NCBI GenBank assembly: GCA_963848205.1
Contig: CAWKCV010000003.1
Location: 1,054,001-1,118,000, forward strand
Reading direction: 5' to 3'
DNA length: 64,000 nucleotides
From: BOG-908 sp963848205
Lineage (GTDB): Bacteria > Pseudomonadota > Alphaproteobacteria > Acetobacterales > Acetobacteraceae
Within the stretch, counting starts at the first letter, position 1. Each line of letters starts with the position of its first letter. A program made the translations under genes and the position numbers. A model generated the notes under the pieces. The model had not been told where the DNA came from and made no database searches. It saw only the letters and a list, made by a program, of their open reading frames with translations. Below, piece after piece: positions 49,230 through 58,625 of this stretch.

Positions 49230-49949
49230 GTGTTGCTTGCGATTGGCGTATTTTCTGTGGCTGATTGCCGGCTTTATGTGATTACGCCGCCGGCGTTGCA
49301 TGCGGGCTTTGCCGATTTGCTTGGCGAAGCGCTCGATGCCGGCGATGTGGCGGCGGTGCAGTTGCGTCTTAAGGACGTCGATGACGACGCGATCCGCCGG
49401 GCGGTGGATCTGGTGCGCCCGATCGCGCACGCGCGCGACGTGGCGCTGATCCTGAACGACCGTCCGGATCTCGCAGTCGAGACCGGGTGCGACGGGGCGC
49501 ATGTGGGCGCGGAGGACATGGGTGTGGCGGACGCGCGGCGGCTGTTGGGCAAGCTGCAGCTTGGCGTGTCCTGCTACGCCAGCCGCGACCTGGCCATGGC
49601 GGCGGGCGAGGCGAACGCGGATTACGTGGCGTTCGGGGCGTTCTTTCCGAGCGGGACGAAGACGACGGGCCATCAGGCAGACACGGATCTGCTTGGCTGG
49701 TGGAGCGAGATCATGGAATTGCCGGTGGTGGCGATCGGGGGAATTTCCGCCGAGAATTGCGGCCCGTTGGTGCGAGCGGGGGCGGATTTTCTGGCAGTGA
49801 TCGGCGCGGTTTGGGAGCACCCGGACGGGGCGCCGGCGGGAGTTCGGGCGATGAATGAGGCGATACGCAGAGAATCTTCTTTCTTGAAAGAAAGAAGCAA
49901 GGAACTTTTGCTGGCTAGCGGAGGAACAGTTTTCCGCCGGCGTAGCTGA
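49230..49949 (+). CDS. thiE: Thiamine phosphate synthase ThiE, with a C-terminal tail read through a repeat
   Basis: ThiE joins the pyrimidine and thiazole parts of thiamine. The protein has ADCRLYVITPP, the pyrophosphate motif AVQLRLKD, LILNDRPDLA, CDGAHVGAEDMG and the substrate loop FGAFFPSGTKTTG, then VVAIGGISAENC. A GTG at 49257 is a more family-like start than the GTG at 49230. The fold ends near AGADFLAVIGAVW, but the frame continues about 45 residues. The last 25 (SSFLKERSKELLLASGGTV) are encoded by a hairpin-repeat copy and overlap the 3' end of the antisense protease gene by 35 bases. No TPP riboswitch is seen. Confidence 0.9.
   Translation: MLLAIGVFSVADCRLYVITPPALHAGFADLLGEALDAGDVAAVQLRLKDVDDDAIRRAVDLVRPIAHARDVALILNDRPDLAVETGCDGAHVGAEDMGVADARRLLGKLQLGVSCYASRDLAMAAGEANADYVAFGAFFPSGTKTTGHQADTDLLGWWSEIMELPVVAIGGISAENCGPLVRAGADFLAVIGAVWEHPDGAPAGVRAMNEAIRRESSFLKERSKELLLASGGTVFRRRS
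49868..49915. repeat. AT-tract hairpin repeat, copy 10 (inside thiE)
   Basis: GAATCTTCTTTCTTG, AAAGAAAGAAGCAAGG and AACTTTTGCTGG. The copy lies within the reading frame of thiE and supplies its C-terminal tail. Confidence 0.6.
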
Positions 49950-50811
49950 TCCAGATGTCGTGCCGGGCGAAAAAGTCGACGCCCAGGAGCATGTCGGCGA
50001 ATGGGATGTGCAGGGGGGAGACGAGCACGCGCATGTTCTGGCGCGCGAAGCCGCCGGCGGCGATGCTGTTCAGGCGGGCGACATGGCCGGTGACATCTCG
50101 CCCGTCCGCGCCGCGGCTGATGGCACTGGTCATGGCGGCGAGTGCCGCGCCGGTGAAGCCCAGGCGGCTGGCGGCGGCCAGACCGATCGTCGTGTGCTGC
50201 GCCCCGGTATCGAGCAGCGCCCGGATGGGTTGGCCGTCGACGACCACGTCCAGCGTCATGAGATTGGCGGCGCTGCGGGCGAGGGGAACGGTCGCATACG
50301 GCGCGGCCCAGTTCGGGGCGAAACTGTCGCAGTCGCTACGCTGCCAGAGATCGACGTGGCGTCGGGCGAAGTCGAGTTCCACATCGTAGCCGGAGAGCAA
50401 TTGTGCGCCCATGATGCCGGACAGCGGCGGATCTACGCGCGCCAGGATCGGGAAATCCGCGATGGCGGCGCCAGACTGCGGAATTTCGGTGTCGCCGAAC
50501 TCCAGGCGCTGGATCACCGCGTCGAAATTCACGGCGTCGCCGCCGACGCCGTGCGTGGTGGTGCGGCGTCGCGTGTCCTGCGGCAGGCGCAGCGCGCGCG
50601 CGGCGGACGGGCGGATGGTGAGGCGCTCGTCGCCGGTGTCGAGCAGCAGGGAGGTCGGCTGGCCGTCGAGCTGCGCGGTGACGACCGCGTAGGCCGTGCC
50701 GGGCGCCATCGGCAACTCGGCCTTTCGTTCGAGCTGGCAGCGCGTTTCAGCCTGCTCGGCCGCCGGTGCGCACCCGGCTAGCAGGAGCGCGAGCGCGAGG
50801 ATTCGTTTCAT
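49915..50811 (-). CDS. Retropepsin-like aspartic protease lipoprotein
   Basis: A 298-residue protein with two aspartic-protease motifs, LLLDTGDE (residues 58-60) and ALLDTGAQH (201-203). The two halves are similar, so one chain carries both active-site aspartates. The N-terminus MKRILALALLLAGC carries a lipobox with Cys14, which suggests a membrane-anchored periplasmic lipoprotein. The ATG at 50811 is preferred over one at 50859 because it opens the signal. Its 3' end overlaps thiE. The substrate is unknown. Confidence 0.85.
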   Translation of the reverse strand: MKRILALALLLAGCAPAAEQAETRCQLERKAELPMAPGTAYAVVTAQLDGQPTSLLLDTGDERLTIRPSAARALRLPQDTRRRTTTHGVGGDAVNFDAVIQRLEFGDTEIPQSGAAIADFPILARVDPPLSGIMGAQLLSGYDVELDFARRHVDLWQRSDCDSFAPNWAAPYATVPLARSAANLMTLDVVVDGQPIRALLDTGAQHTTIGLAAASRLGFTGAALAAMTSAISRGADGRDVTGHVARLNSIAAGGFARQNMRVLVSPLHIPFADMLLGVDFFARHDIWISYAGGKLFLR

Positions 50812-50870
50812 TCCAGTGTGACTAACCTTGGACGGTCGCAGACGGAAGCAGTTGTGCAAGCTGCCAGGAG

Positions 50871-50920
50871 CAAAAGTTTTTTGGTTCGTTTTTTCAAAAA
50901 AGAACCGCTTCCCTTCCTCT
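50871..50920. repeat. AT-tract hairpin repeat, copy 11
   Basis: CAAAAGTTTTTTGGTTCG, TTTTTTCAAAAAAGAACC and GCTTCCC. Compared with the consensus, the stem has compensating changes (GGTTC/GAACC instead of GGTCC/GGACC), which supports selection for pairing. Confidence 0.75.
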
Positions 50921-50942
50921 GTTCCCCGTCCTACCGGAAGTC

Positions 50943-53645
50943 ATGGACCTAGAGACCGAAAACGCCCGCCTGCGCGCCCAACTGCACCAAGCCCAATCCA
51001 GCGCCATGGTGCAGGCGCTGCGGGCGGCGGCCAGGGGTGGCGAGGCGCATGCGTTGCGTCAGCAGGTGCTGGCCGTGCAGGCGAGCTTTTTCTGGCGCCT
51101 GACGTGGCCGCTGCGGCTGGCGGTGGATTTGGCGCGCGGGGTGCCGGCGACGGCATCGGCCGAGGCGCGGGCGCTGCGTCGCGGCTTGGCGCTGGTGCGC
51201 CGGCAGGGTGCGGCGGCGGCGTGGGGGCGGGCGCAGGAGTGGCGCCGCTGGAAGGCGCGCGATCGGGCGGCGAAAGCGGGAGCCACGTCGATGGCGCGGC
51301 TGGCGGCGCCGGTGGCGGCGCGGGCCAAGCCGAACGCGGTGCTGGCACCTTGTGTGCTCATTGTCGCAGAGCTGACGTTGCAGCAATGCGCGAAATATCG
51401 CGTGTGGCAGAAGCAGGAGCATTTCGCGCGGCTGGGCGTGGCGTGCCGGGTGGTGGATTGGCGGCGCACGGAGGAATGGCTTTCGGCCGCTGCACTGGCG
51501 ACGCAGGTGATCCTGTATCGCGTGCCGGGATATCCCGAGGTGTTGGCAAATATCGAAACGTGCAGGCAGCTTGGATTGAAGATGGCGTGGGAGGTGGACG
51601 ACATCATCTTCGACGACGCGCTGTTCCTGCAGAATCGCAATATCGATTCGCTCGATCCGGAGATGCGGGAGGGCATCCTTTCCGGCGTCGGGCTGTATCG
51701 TGCGGCGATGCTGGCGTGCGACGCGGGCATTGCGAGCACGCCGCATCTGGCGGATGCGATGCGCGCGTCGGGCATGGCGGATGTGTTCATCGTGGAGAAT
51801 GCGCTGGACGCGGACACGCTGTCCCTGGCGGAGGGTTTGCGCGGCGCGGCCAAGGCGGCTTCACCTGGCGTGCTGATCACCTATGGCTCGGGGACGAAAA
51901 CCCACGACGCGGATTTTCGCGAGGCCGCGCCTGCGTTGTTGCACCTGTTGCGCAGCAGGCCGGACGTGCGGCTGCGTATCGTGGGCGAGCTGGGATTGCC
52001 GCCCGGGTTCGCTGAATTGCCCGATCAGGTGGAGCGCCTGCCGCCGGTGCCGTTCGCGCGCTATCTGGCGCTGCTGGCCGAGAGCGACATTGCAATTGCA
52101 CCGCTCGAGAACACGCCGTTCAACGATGCGAAGAGCAACATCAAGTTTCTCGAAGCGGCGATTCTTGGGCTGCCGTGCGTGTCGTCGCCGCGAGCGCATT
52201 TTCGTGACGCGATCCAGAACGGCGAGACTGGATTGTTTGCCGACGATGAGACCGCCTGGTTTGCGGCAATGACGAGGCTGGCCGACGATGCGGCGCTGCG
52301 CAACAAGATGAGTGAGGCGGCACGCGCGTCCGTGTTGGCGCGTTATGCGCCGGAGGCGGTGGCGCACGCGCAGGTGGCGCCGCTGCTGGCACGCGCACCG
52401 GACGAGCGTGTGCGCCCGGGCCTGCGCGTGCTGTTCGCAAACATCTACTACGCGCCGCGCAGTTTCGGTGGTGCGACGTTGGTCGTCGAGGAGATGGCGC
52501 GCCGGCTGCATGCGCGCGGCGATGTCGATGTGCATGTATTCACCGGCCTGCCCACGAGTGCCGAGATGCAGGCGCTCACGCGTGGGGAGCGAGACGGGAT
52601 TGGCGTGTTCCAATGTCCGGCTTCGGAGAACGATGCCGTCGGGCGCTTTGACGATCCGATCTGTGCGGCTGCGTTCGGCGACGTGCTGGCGGCGTTGCAG
52701 CCCGATGTGGTGCATCTGCATTCGGTGCAGGGGCTGGGTGCCAGCCTGGGTGCCGCATGTCGCGCGCATGGCGTGCCTTACGTGATCACGCTGCACGATG
52801 CGTGGTGGCTGTGCGACCGGCAGTTCATGGTGCGCGAGGATGGGCGCTATTGTTTCCAGACGAAGATCGACCTGAATGTGTGCCAGAACTGTATTCCCGG
52901 CGCTTACCATCTGGGCGAGCGCGCGGCGCTGATGCAGTCGGCGTTGCAGGGCGCGGTCTTGCTGCTGTCGCCAAGCCAGGCACATCGCGAGTTGTATCTG
53001 GCTAACGGCGTGCCGCCCGAAAAGATCGAGGTGGCGCCGAATGGCGTGCGCTTGCCCGCTGCGCCGATCGTGCGTGCACCGGGCCGGACACTGCGCTTCG
53101 CCTATGTCGGCGGCAACGTCGATGTGAAAGGCTACAGTGTCACCAAGGCCGCTTTCGAAGCACTCACACGCGACGATTGGCGCCTGGTGGTGGTGGACAA
53201 CACGCTGAATTTAGGTTTTGCCAGCCTGGACCGGCGTGAATGGCAGGTGCGCGGCACGCTGGATGTGGTGCCGGCCTATGCGCAGGACGGGCTGGACACG
53301 TTCTTTGCCGACATCGATGTGCTGGTGTTCGCCTCGCAGTGGAAGGAAAGTTTCGGCCTGACGGTGCGCGAGGCGCTGGCGCGTGGCGTGTGGGTGATCA
53401 CCACACAAGGCGGCGGGCCGGCTGAAGCGGTGATAGATGGTGTGAACGGCACGATCATTCCGCTGGATGGCAGGCCGGAGAGGTTGCGCGCGGCCATCGA
53501 GGCGTTGCTGGATGCCCCTGGCCAACTCGTGCAGCCACGCGCGGCCGGCGCGCCGCCGATCCTGGATTATGCCGGACAGGCCCGCGCACTTTACGACACG
53601 CTGAGACGAGTGGCCGATGTGGGAGCGCACGAACATGGACGCTGA
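50943..53645 (+). CDS. Tandem GT4-like glycosyltransferase (two transferase domains)
   Basis: A 900-residue cytoplasmic protein. Residues 1-60 form a coiled coil ending in FFWRLTWPLRLAV, a motif often seen before transferase domains. Domain A (about 135-480) has YRVWQKQEHFARLG, MAWEVDDIIFDDALF and NIKFLEAAILGLPCVSS. Domain B (about 497-890) has YYAPRSFGGATLVVEEMA, VVHLHSVQG, TLHDAWWLC with Cys-rich VCQNC, FAYVGGNVDVKGY and ESFGLTVREALARGVW. Both are GT-B folds. It likely adds sugars to a surface glycan or glycoprotein. The stop overlaps the start of the next giant transferase by 11 bases, so they are coupled. Confidence 0.88.
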   Translation: MDLETENARLRAQLHQAQSSAMVQALRAAARGGEAHALRQQVLAVQASFFWRLTWPLRLAVDLARGVPATASAEARALRRGLALVRRQGAAAAWGRAQEWRRWKARDRAAKAGATSMARLAAPVAARAKPNAVLAPCVLIVAELTLQQCAKYRVWQKQEHFARLGVACRVVDWRRTEEWLSAAALATQVILYRVPGYPEVLANIETCRQLGLKMAWEVDDIIFDDALFLQNRNIDSLDPEMREGILSGVGLYRAAMLACDAGIASTPHLADAMRASGMADVFIVENALDADTLSLAEGLRGAAKAASPGVLITYGSGTKTHDADFREAAPALLHLLRSRPDVRLRIVGELGLPPGFAELPDQVERLPPVPFARYLALLAESDIAIAPLENTPFNDAKSNIKFLEAAILGLPCVSSPRAHFRDAIQNGETGLFADDETAWFAAMTRLADDAALRNKMSEAARASVLARYAPEAVAHAQVAPLLARAPDERVRPGLRVLFANIYYAPRSFGGATLVVEEMARRLHARGDVDVHVFTGLPTSAEMQALTRGERDGIGVFQCPASENDAVGRFDDPICAAAFGDVLAALQPDVVHLHSVQGLGASLGAACRAHGVPYVITLHDAWWLCDRQFMVREDGRYCFQTKIDLNVCQNCIPGAYHLGERAALMQSALQGAVLLLSPSQAHRELYLANGVPPEKIEVAPNGVRLPAAPIVRAPGRTLRFAYVGGNVDVKGYSVTKAAFEALTRDDWRLVVVDNTLNLGFASLDRREWQVRGTLDVVPAYAQDGLDTFFADIDVLVFASQWKESFGLTVREALARGVWVITTQGGGPAEAVIDGVNGTIIPLDGRPERLRAAIEALLDAPGQLVQPRAAGAPPILDYAGQARALYDTLRRVADVGAHEHGR

Positions 53646-56600
53646 GCAGAGCCTGGCCGCGGCAAATATGTTGGCCACACTGACCGATCCGCAATGGGAC
53701 CCGCTGTTTTGGCGGCCAACACGGCTAGGCGCCGACAGCGCCTGGTTCGGCCATGTGCCGTTCGCGCATTGGGTGGTGGGTCAGCTCCGGCCGCGCAGCA
53801 TCGTCGAACTCGGTGCGCATAACGGCGTCTCCTACGCCGCGTTCTGCGAGGCGGTATTGCGCTTCCGGCTCGATACACGCGCGCTCGCCGTCGATACGTG
53901 GCAGGGCGACAGGCATGCCGGGTTTTATGGCGACGAGGTGTTCGACGATCTGAGCCGCTTCCACGATGCGCGTTATGGCGGATTTTCCAGCCTGATGCGG
54001 ATGACGTTCGATGCGGCACTCGCTTATGTGCCCGATGGCAGCGTGGATCTTCTGCATATCGATGGCCGGCATCACTACGAGGACGTGCGCCACGATTTCG
54101 AAAGCTGGACGCCCAAACTGTCGCCACGTGCGGTGGTGCTGTTCCACGATACCAATGTGCGCGAGCGTGAGTTCGGCGTCTGGCGGCTGTGGTCGGAGCT
54201 GACGCGGCTGCATCCGAGCTTTGAATTTCTGCATGGCCATGGGCTGGGTGTGCTGGCGGTGGGTGCCGAACTGGACGGCACGATCGCCGCGTTGTGCCGG
54301 CTGGAAGACGCTGAGGCGGTCAACAGCTTGCGCGAGCGTTTCGCGCTGCTGGGCGAGCGTTGGATTGCCACGCGCGACCTGGCCCGGTTACGGCAGGCCG
54401 CGTCTGCCATTCACCAGGAACTGCAGCGTGTGCAGGGCGACCTGGCTCAGACCAAGGCGTGGGCGGCAACCGCGCAGACGGAGGTAAACCGGCTGTTTCC
54501 GGCTTACGAAGGTTTGCAGGAGACGCATCGCAGTGTGCGGGCCAACCTCGCACGAGCGCGCTACGATGTGGCCGCCCGGGAACGCGAACTGAGCGAGGCG
54601 CGTGATGCCGGCGAGGTGTTGGCGCGCGCCCGGGCGGAGCTTGCCTCCTCCCGCGAGGCGGTGATGGCGATGCTTACACGCGCCGAAGCGGCCGAGAGCG
54701 CGGTGGCCGCCATGCGGGCGTCGAGAAGCTGGAAGGTGACCGCGCCGTTGCGCCGGCTGACCGGGCGGGCCGATGCCGACGCGCCGCCGGTTGATCAGCA
54801 AGCCGGACCGGTCGAGGCGCCGGACCAACCGATGCCAGCTTGCGCTGCACAGAAAGACATCCTGTTCATCAGCGGCGAGGACCATACGCCCGGCACGTTC
54901 TATCGCGTGCGACGCTATGTGGCGGCTGCGCAGGCGCTCGGCCTGCGGGCAAGCTGGTCGCTGGCGGGGCCGGTGGGGCCGGCCGAGCTGGCAGGGCTCC
55001 GCATGGTGGTGCTGTGGCGAGTGCCCTACAGCGTGCATATCGCCGGCATCATCCAGGTGGCGCACGAATATGGCGCGGTGGTCGTGTTCGATGTGGACGA
55101 CCTGATGTTCCGCCCCGAACTCGCGATCGTCGACGTGATCGACGGCATCCGGTCGCAGCGTTTTTCCGAAGTCGACACGCAGGCCTTCTTCCGGCTGATC
55201 GGGCAGACGCTGCGGGCGTCCGACCTCGTCACCTGCCCGACCGAGGAGCTGGCGCACGAGGCACGCGCCACCGGCCGGCCAGCGACCGTGCTGCCCAACG
55301 GGTTCGACGACGAGAGCCACGACGCGGCACGGCGGGCGCATCGCGAATGGCTCACCTACGCCGACGATCTGGTGCGCATCGGCTATGCCGGCGGCTCGCG
55401 CACGCATCAGCGCGACTTCGCGCTCGTGGTGCCGGCGCTCGTGCGAGTACTGCAAGCGCACCAACAGGTGCGACTCACCTTGTTCCGCGACGGCAGCAGC
55501 GGCGAAGGCCTGGTGCTGACCGAGGAGTTTCCGGAACTGGCGGCGCATGCCGACCGGATCGAATGGCGCAACATGGTGCCGCTCGCCGAACTGCCGGCCG
55601 AGATCGCGCGCTTCGCCATCAACATCGCGCCCCTCGAAGTGGGCAATCCGTTCTGCGAGGCGAAGAGCGAGCTGAAATTCTTCGAGGCGGCGCTGGCCGG
55701 CGTGCCGACGGTCGCCTCGCCCACCGGCCCGTTCCGCCGCGCGATCGAGCATGGGCGGTCCGGCATGCTGGCGTCGGACGAAGAGGGTTGGGTTGCCGCA
55801 CTTACCCTGCTTGTGGAAGACGCGGACGCGCGCGCGCGCATGGCGGAGGCGGCGTATCATGTGAGCCTCGCGCGCTTCGGGCCGGTCGCGCGCGCGCAGG
55901 CTTTCGCGTTGATGCTGGCGCAAATCGAGGGTGGTGCCGCCGCGGCGGCGGCTTTCGAACGTGCGCGTTATCGCGACAGCCTGCCTGCCAGCGCGATACC
56001 GCATGTGCCGGCCAGCCGCGTGCTGTTCGCGCGCGACGGCACGGCGCAGGCCGCGGTGACCGTGATCCTGCCCGTGTTCAACTATGCCGACTATGTGCCG
56101 GAGGCGCTGCAATCGGTGGCCGACCAGACATTGTCGCTGCTCGATCTCGTGGTGATCGACGACGCCTCCCCTGACGATTCCGGCGCCATGGTGCTCGATT
56201 GGGTGCGTGCGCATGAACAGCGGTTCAACCGCGTGCGCGTGTTGCGGCACCTGGAAAACGCCGGGCTGGGCTTTGCACGCAACAGCGGCTTTGCGGCCGC
56301 CGACACGGCCTTCGTCTTGCCGCTGGATGCCGACAACCGGCTTCGGCCGAAAGCCTGCGAGGCACTGCTGGCCGGTATCGGCGATCAGGCAGGTTTCGCC
56401 TATCCGTGCATCCAGCAATTTGGTGACCAGGCCGATGTGTTCGGCACCGAAGGCTATTCGCCGCTGCGCCTGCAACCGGGCAATTACATCGATGCGATGG
56501 CGCTGGTGCGAAAATCGGCTTGGGCGGCGGCGGGTGGCTACGACCACGTGCGCTATGGCTGGGAAGATTTCGATTTCTGGTGCCGGCTGGCTGAACGCGG

Positions 56601-56787
56601 CTATTTCGGCGTGCATGTGAGCGAGGTGCTGGCCGATTATCGTGTGCATGCGCAATCGATGCTGCATACGACGACAGAAAAACGCGAACATCGGCTGGAG
56701 TTGGCGGCCGATTTGCGGGCGCGGCATCCTTGGCTGGATACGTCGGGTGGGGCGGCGGGATTGGGGCGGGCGTTTGGGAACATGTAA
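53635..56787 (+). CDS. Trifunctional methyltransferase - GT4 - GT2 glycosyltransferase
   Basis: A 1,050-residue protein read from the ATG at 53635. Residues about 20-210 are a class I methyltransferase (IVELGAHNGVSYAAF, LLHIDGRHHYEDVRHDF, VLFHDTN). A coiled coil follows at about 240-365, ending in the SRSWKVTAPLRRLTG motif. Then a GT-B transferase at about 400-800 shows FYRVRRYVAAAQALG, VVFDVDDLMF, NGFDDES and SELKFFEAALAGVPTVA. The last about 240 residues are a GT-A family 2 domain with VILPVFNYADYVPEAL, VIDDASPDDSG, the DxD in LPLDADNRL and WEDFDFWCRLAE. It presumably builds and methylates an oligosaccharide in the same pathway as the upstream tandem transferase. Confidence 0.88.
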   Translation: MDAEQSLAAANMLATLTDPQWDPLFWRPTRLGADSAWFGHVPFAHWVVGQLRPRSIVELGAHNGVSYAAFCEAVLRFRLDTRALAVDTWQGDRHAGFYGDEVFDDLSRFHDARYGGFSSLMRMTFDAALAYVPDGSVDLLHIDGRHHYEDVRHDFESWTPKLSPRAVVLFHDTNVREREFGVWRLWSELTRLHPSFEFLHGHGLGVLAVGAELDGTIAALCRLEDAEAVNSLRERFALLGERWIATRDLARLRQAASAIHQELQRVQGDLAQTKAWAATAQTEVNRLFPAYEGLQETHRSVRANLARARYDVAARERELSEARDAGEVLARARAELASSREAVMAMLTRAEAAESAVAAMRASRSWKVTAPLRRLTGRADADAPPVDQQAGPVEAPDQPMPACAAQKDILFISGEDHTPGTFYRVRRYVAAAQALGLRASWSLAGPVGPAELAGLRMVVLWRVPYSVHIAGIIQVAHEYGAVVVFDVDDLMFRPELAIVDVIDGIRSQRFSEVDTQAFFRLIGQTLRASDLVTCPTEELAHEARATGRPATVLPNGFDDESHDAARRAHREWLTYADDLVRIGYAGGSRTHQRDFALVVPALVRVLQAHQQVRLTLFRDGSSGEGLVLTEEFPELAAHADRIEWRNMVPLAELPAEIARFAINIAPLEVGNPFCEAKSELKFFEAALAGVPTVASPTGPFRRAIEHGRSGMLASDEEGWVAALTLLVEDADARARMAEAAYHVSLARFGPVARAQAFALMLAQIEGGAAAAAAFERARYRDSLPASAIPHVPASRVLFARDGTAQAAVTVILPVFNYADYVPEALQSVADQTLSLLDLVVIDDASPDDSGAMVLDWVRAHEQRFNRVRVLRHLENAGLGFARNSGFAAADTAFVLPLDADNRLRPKACEALLAGIGDQAGFAYPCIQQFGDQADVFGTEGYSPLRLQPGNYIDAMALVRKSAWAAAGGYDHVRYGWEDFDFWCRLAERGYFGVHVSEVLADYRVHAQSMLHTTTEKREHRLELAADLRARHPWLDTSGGAAGLGRAFGNM

Positions 56788-56788
56788 A

Positions 56789-56836
56789 AGGGAAGAGTTC
56801 TTTTTTTGAAAAAAAGAACCAGAAAACTTCTGCTGG
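56789..56836. repeat. AT-tract hairpin repeat, copy 12
   Basis: GGGAAGAGTTC, TTTTTTTGAAAAAAAGAACC and AGAAAACTTCTGCTGG in inverted orientation, directly after the trifunctional transferase stop. Confidence 0.7.
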
Positions 56837-56875
56837 TTGGCGGTGCGCCGGAGGGTTGCGACGTGGCCAGATGAC

Positions 56876-56918
56876 TAAAGTTTTTCGGCTCTTTTCTTCA
56901 AAAAAGGAACTGCTTGTC
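56876..56918. repeat. AT-tract hairpin repeat, copy 13
   Basis: CTAAAGTTTTTCGGC, TCTTTTCTTCAAAAAAGGA and ACTGCTTG, in the opposite orientation to the copy 40 bases earlier. The two copies face each other between convergent genes. Confidence 0.65.
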
Positions 56919-58474
56919 TAATCCTGCGCCCCAATCGTCGCCGTCGTCCTGACATTCGGCATAACCGGCAAAACCGAATGCGACCACGTGCCGACTTCCG
57001 GCGTGTAATTGCCGTAGATGGCGGCCAAAGTCGCATCGGGCGCCTGGATTTTCGTGCGGAACGCGAAGGTCGATGTCATGTCGGAAAATCCGTCGATCAC
57101 GTCGATATCGCCGCGATAGTCGTAGATGCTGCCATTGCCAAGCGAGCAGTATCCAACGAAGGCATTCTTGATGACACGCGCGGGAATGCTGGACGGCCAG
57201 AACGTGCTGTCCGGGCGGATCGCGGGATAGAAGAACGACATCGGCAGGTTCAGGCTCGAGCCATCGTAAGTTCTGGAGTAAGTAATGAAGGTGTTGTTCT
57301 CCACATCCAGGCTTTGCGGCCGCGCATCGGCGTAGCCCTCGAGCAGATAGGTGAACGAGATGCCGTTCGAGTTCGGACCGGACATATTCTTGATGAAGAT
57401 GTTGTTGCGGACCGAGACTTGCCCGCCATTGGGAATGTCCAGACCATAGGCTTCGGCCTGTTTGCGCGCGCCGATCGGCAATCCACCCTGGAAGAGATTA
57501 CCGGTGAATACGCCTGCTTGGGCACGCGACTTGAACAGGTGACCATAGAACGCGTGGTGCGACCAGGAATTCGTCAATACAACCTTGAAGTTCGGATCGG
57601 TCGTGCTGCCGTCGATATAGGCGTTATGGGCGGGGCCGTTGGTGCCGCCATTATGATCCAGTTCCAGGCCTGTGAGCGTCAGTGTGCCGGATGTGTTCGT
57701 GGTGGAGAACAAGCCGTTCACGCCGGGGAACATGAAGCCGCTCACGCGCATGTTGCTGAGCGTGAGATTGTTGTTGCCGTTGATATAGATGCCTGCCTTG
57801 CCAGCCGTCGAGCCAGGTTGGGTGATGACGTCGATATTGTCCATCGTCACACCGGTCCCGCCACCGAAATACACCGGCGCCTGACCGAGCGTGTTGTTGG
57901 ACGCCGCCCCCCGCAGCAGAATGACCGGACGGACATTATTGACCACAACGCCCTCGATGAGGACGTTGTCCGGCGTGTGGCTGATATTGTTGGTCTCGTC
58001 ATCCGGGCTGTCGAACGCCGGGCCGATATAAGGCTGGTTGTAATCGCCGGTGTAGACGGCCGGATAAACTTTGAACACATCGCCGGGCGCCCACAGCCTG
58101 AAGCCATATCCCCGGTTGAACGGCCCGCAGCCCGATGCTGCGGGCGCCGCGGGATGGAGGTAGTCCGTGCCATCGCCAGCTTCGTTGCAGGTCGGCCGGT
58201 TCGCCAGGCTGGTATAGGTCGCGATCAGGCTTCCCTGACGGTATTGCTCGATTTTCGGCTGGCCGCTGGAAGCCGCGGATGTGGAGGCTATCCCGCCCGA
58301 ACCGTAGCCGTGCTCCCTGGGATAGACGGCGCCGGCCATGCACAGATCGGCCTGCGCAGCCGCGCCGGAGGGTGTGGTGAAAGATCCATTCAGAAGTTCG
58401 CCGGCCTGAGCCACTGGCAGTGTGGCCAAACTGGACAGGCCCATCAGGGCGAGAACCGATTTGCTGAGCGCCAT
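56918..58474 (-). CDS. Secreted right-handed beta-helix protein of unknown function
   Basis: A 518-residue protein with a clean signal peptide (MALSKSVLALMGLSSLATLP, then VAQA-GE). After a loop with several cysteines (AQADLCMAGAVYPREHG, PTCNEAGDG, SGCGPFNRGYG), the middle half has short repeating strands such as PDNVLIEGVVVNNVRPVIL, GIYINGNNNLTLSNMRVSG and SVRNNIFIKNMSGPN, the pattern of a parallel beta-helix (pectate-lyase-like). No catalytic residues of a known lyase can be assigned. The gene is convergent with the glycosyltransferase operon. Confidence 0.8.
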   Translation of the reverse strand: MALSKSVLALMGLSSLATLPVAQAGELLNGSFTTPSGAAAQADLCMAGAVYPREHGYGSGGIASTSAASSGQPKIEQYRQGSLIATYTSLANRPTCNEAGDGTDYLHPAAPAASGCGPFNRGYGFRLWAPGDVFKVYPAVYTGDYNQPYIGPAFDSPDDETNNISHTPDNVLIEGVVVNNVRPVILLRGAASNNTLGQAPVYFGGGTGVTMDNIDVITQPGSTAGKAGIYINGNNNLTLSNMRVSGFMFPGVNGLFSTTNTSGTLTLTGLELDHNGGTNGPAHNAYIDGSTTDPNFKVVLTNSWSHHAFYGHLFKSRAQAGVFTGNLFQGGLPIGARKQAEAYGLDIPNGGQVSVRNNIFIKNMSGPNSNGISFTYLLEGYADARPQSLDVENNTFITYSRTYDGSSLNLPMSFFYPAIRPDSTFWPSSIPARVIKNAFVGYCSLGNGSIYDYRGDIDVIDGFSDMTSTFAFRTKIQAPDATLAAIYGNYTPEVGTWSHSVLPVMPNVRTTATIGAQD

Positions 58475-58625
58475 CGCGTGTCTCCAATCGTGAAACCGGA
58501 AGGCACCCCCACGGTAGCCTCACGGATTTGTGAACTCACGATTTCGCGATTTAGCTGGTTTGAAACGCACGGGCAATGAAGATCGGGATTAAAAATGTAA
58601 CGGTGCGATACAGGCGTAGGCGCCT

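Noticed and set aside
49173..49256. TPP riboswitch upstream of thiE
   Set aside because: The short gap holds a hairpin repeat only and none of the conserved riboswitch core bases are seen.
56978..58579. Plus-strand open frame of 533 codons opposite the beta-helix gene
   Set aside because: The minus-strand product has a signal peptide and regular strands; the plus-strand frame lacks any domain and is antisense to it.
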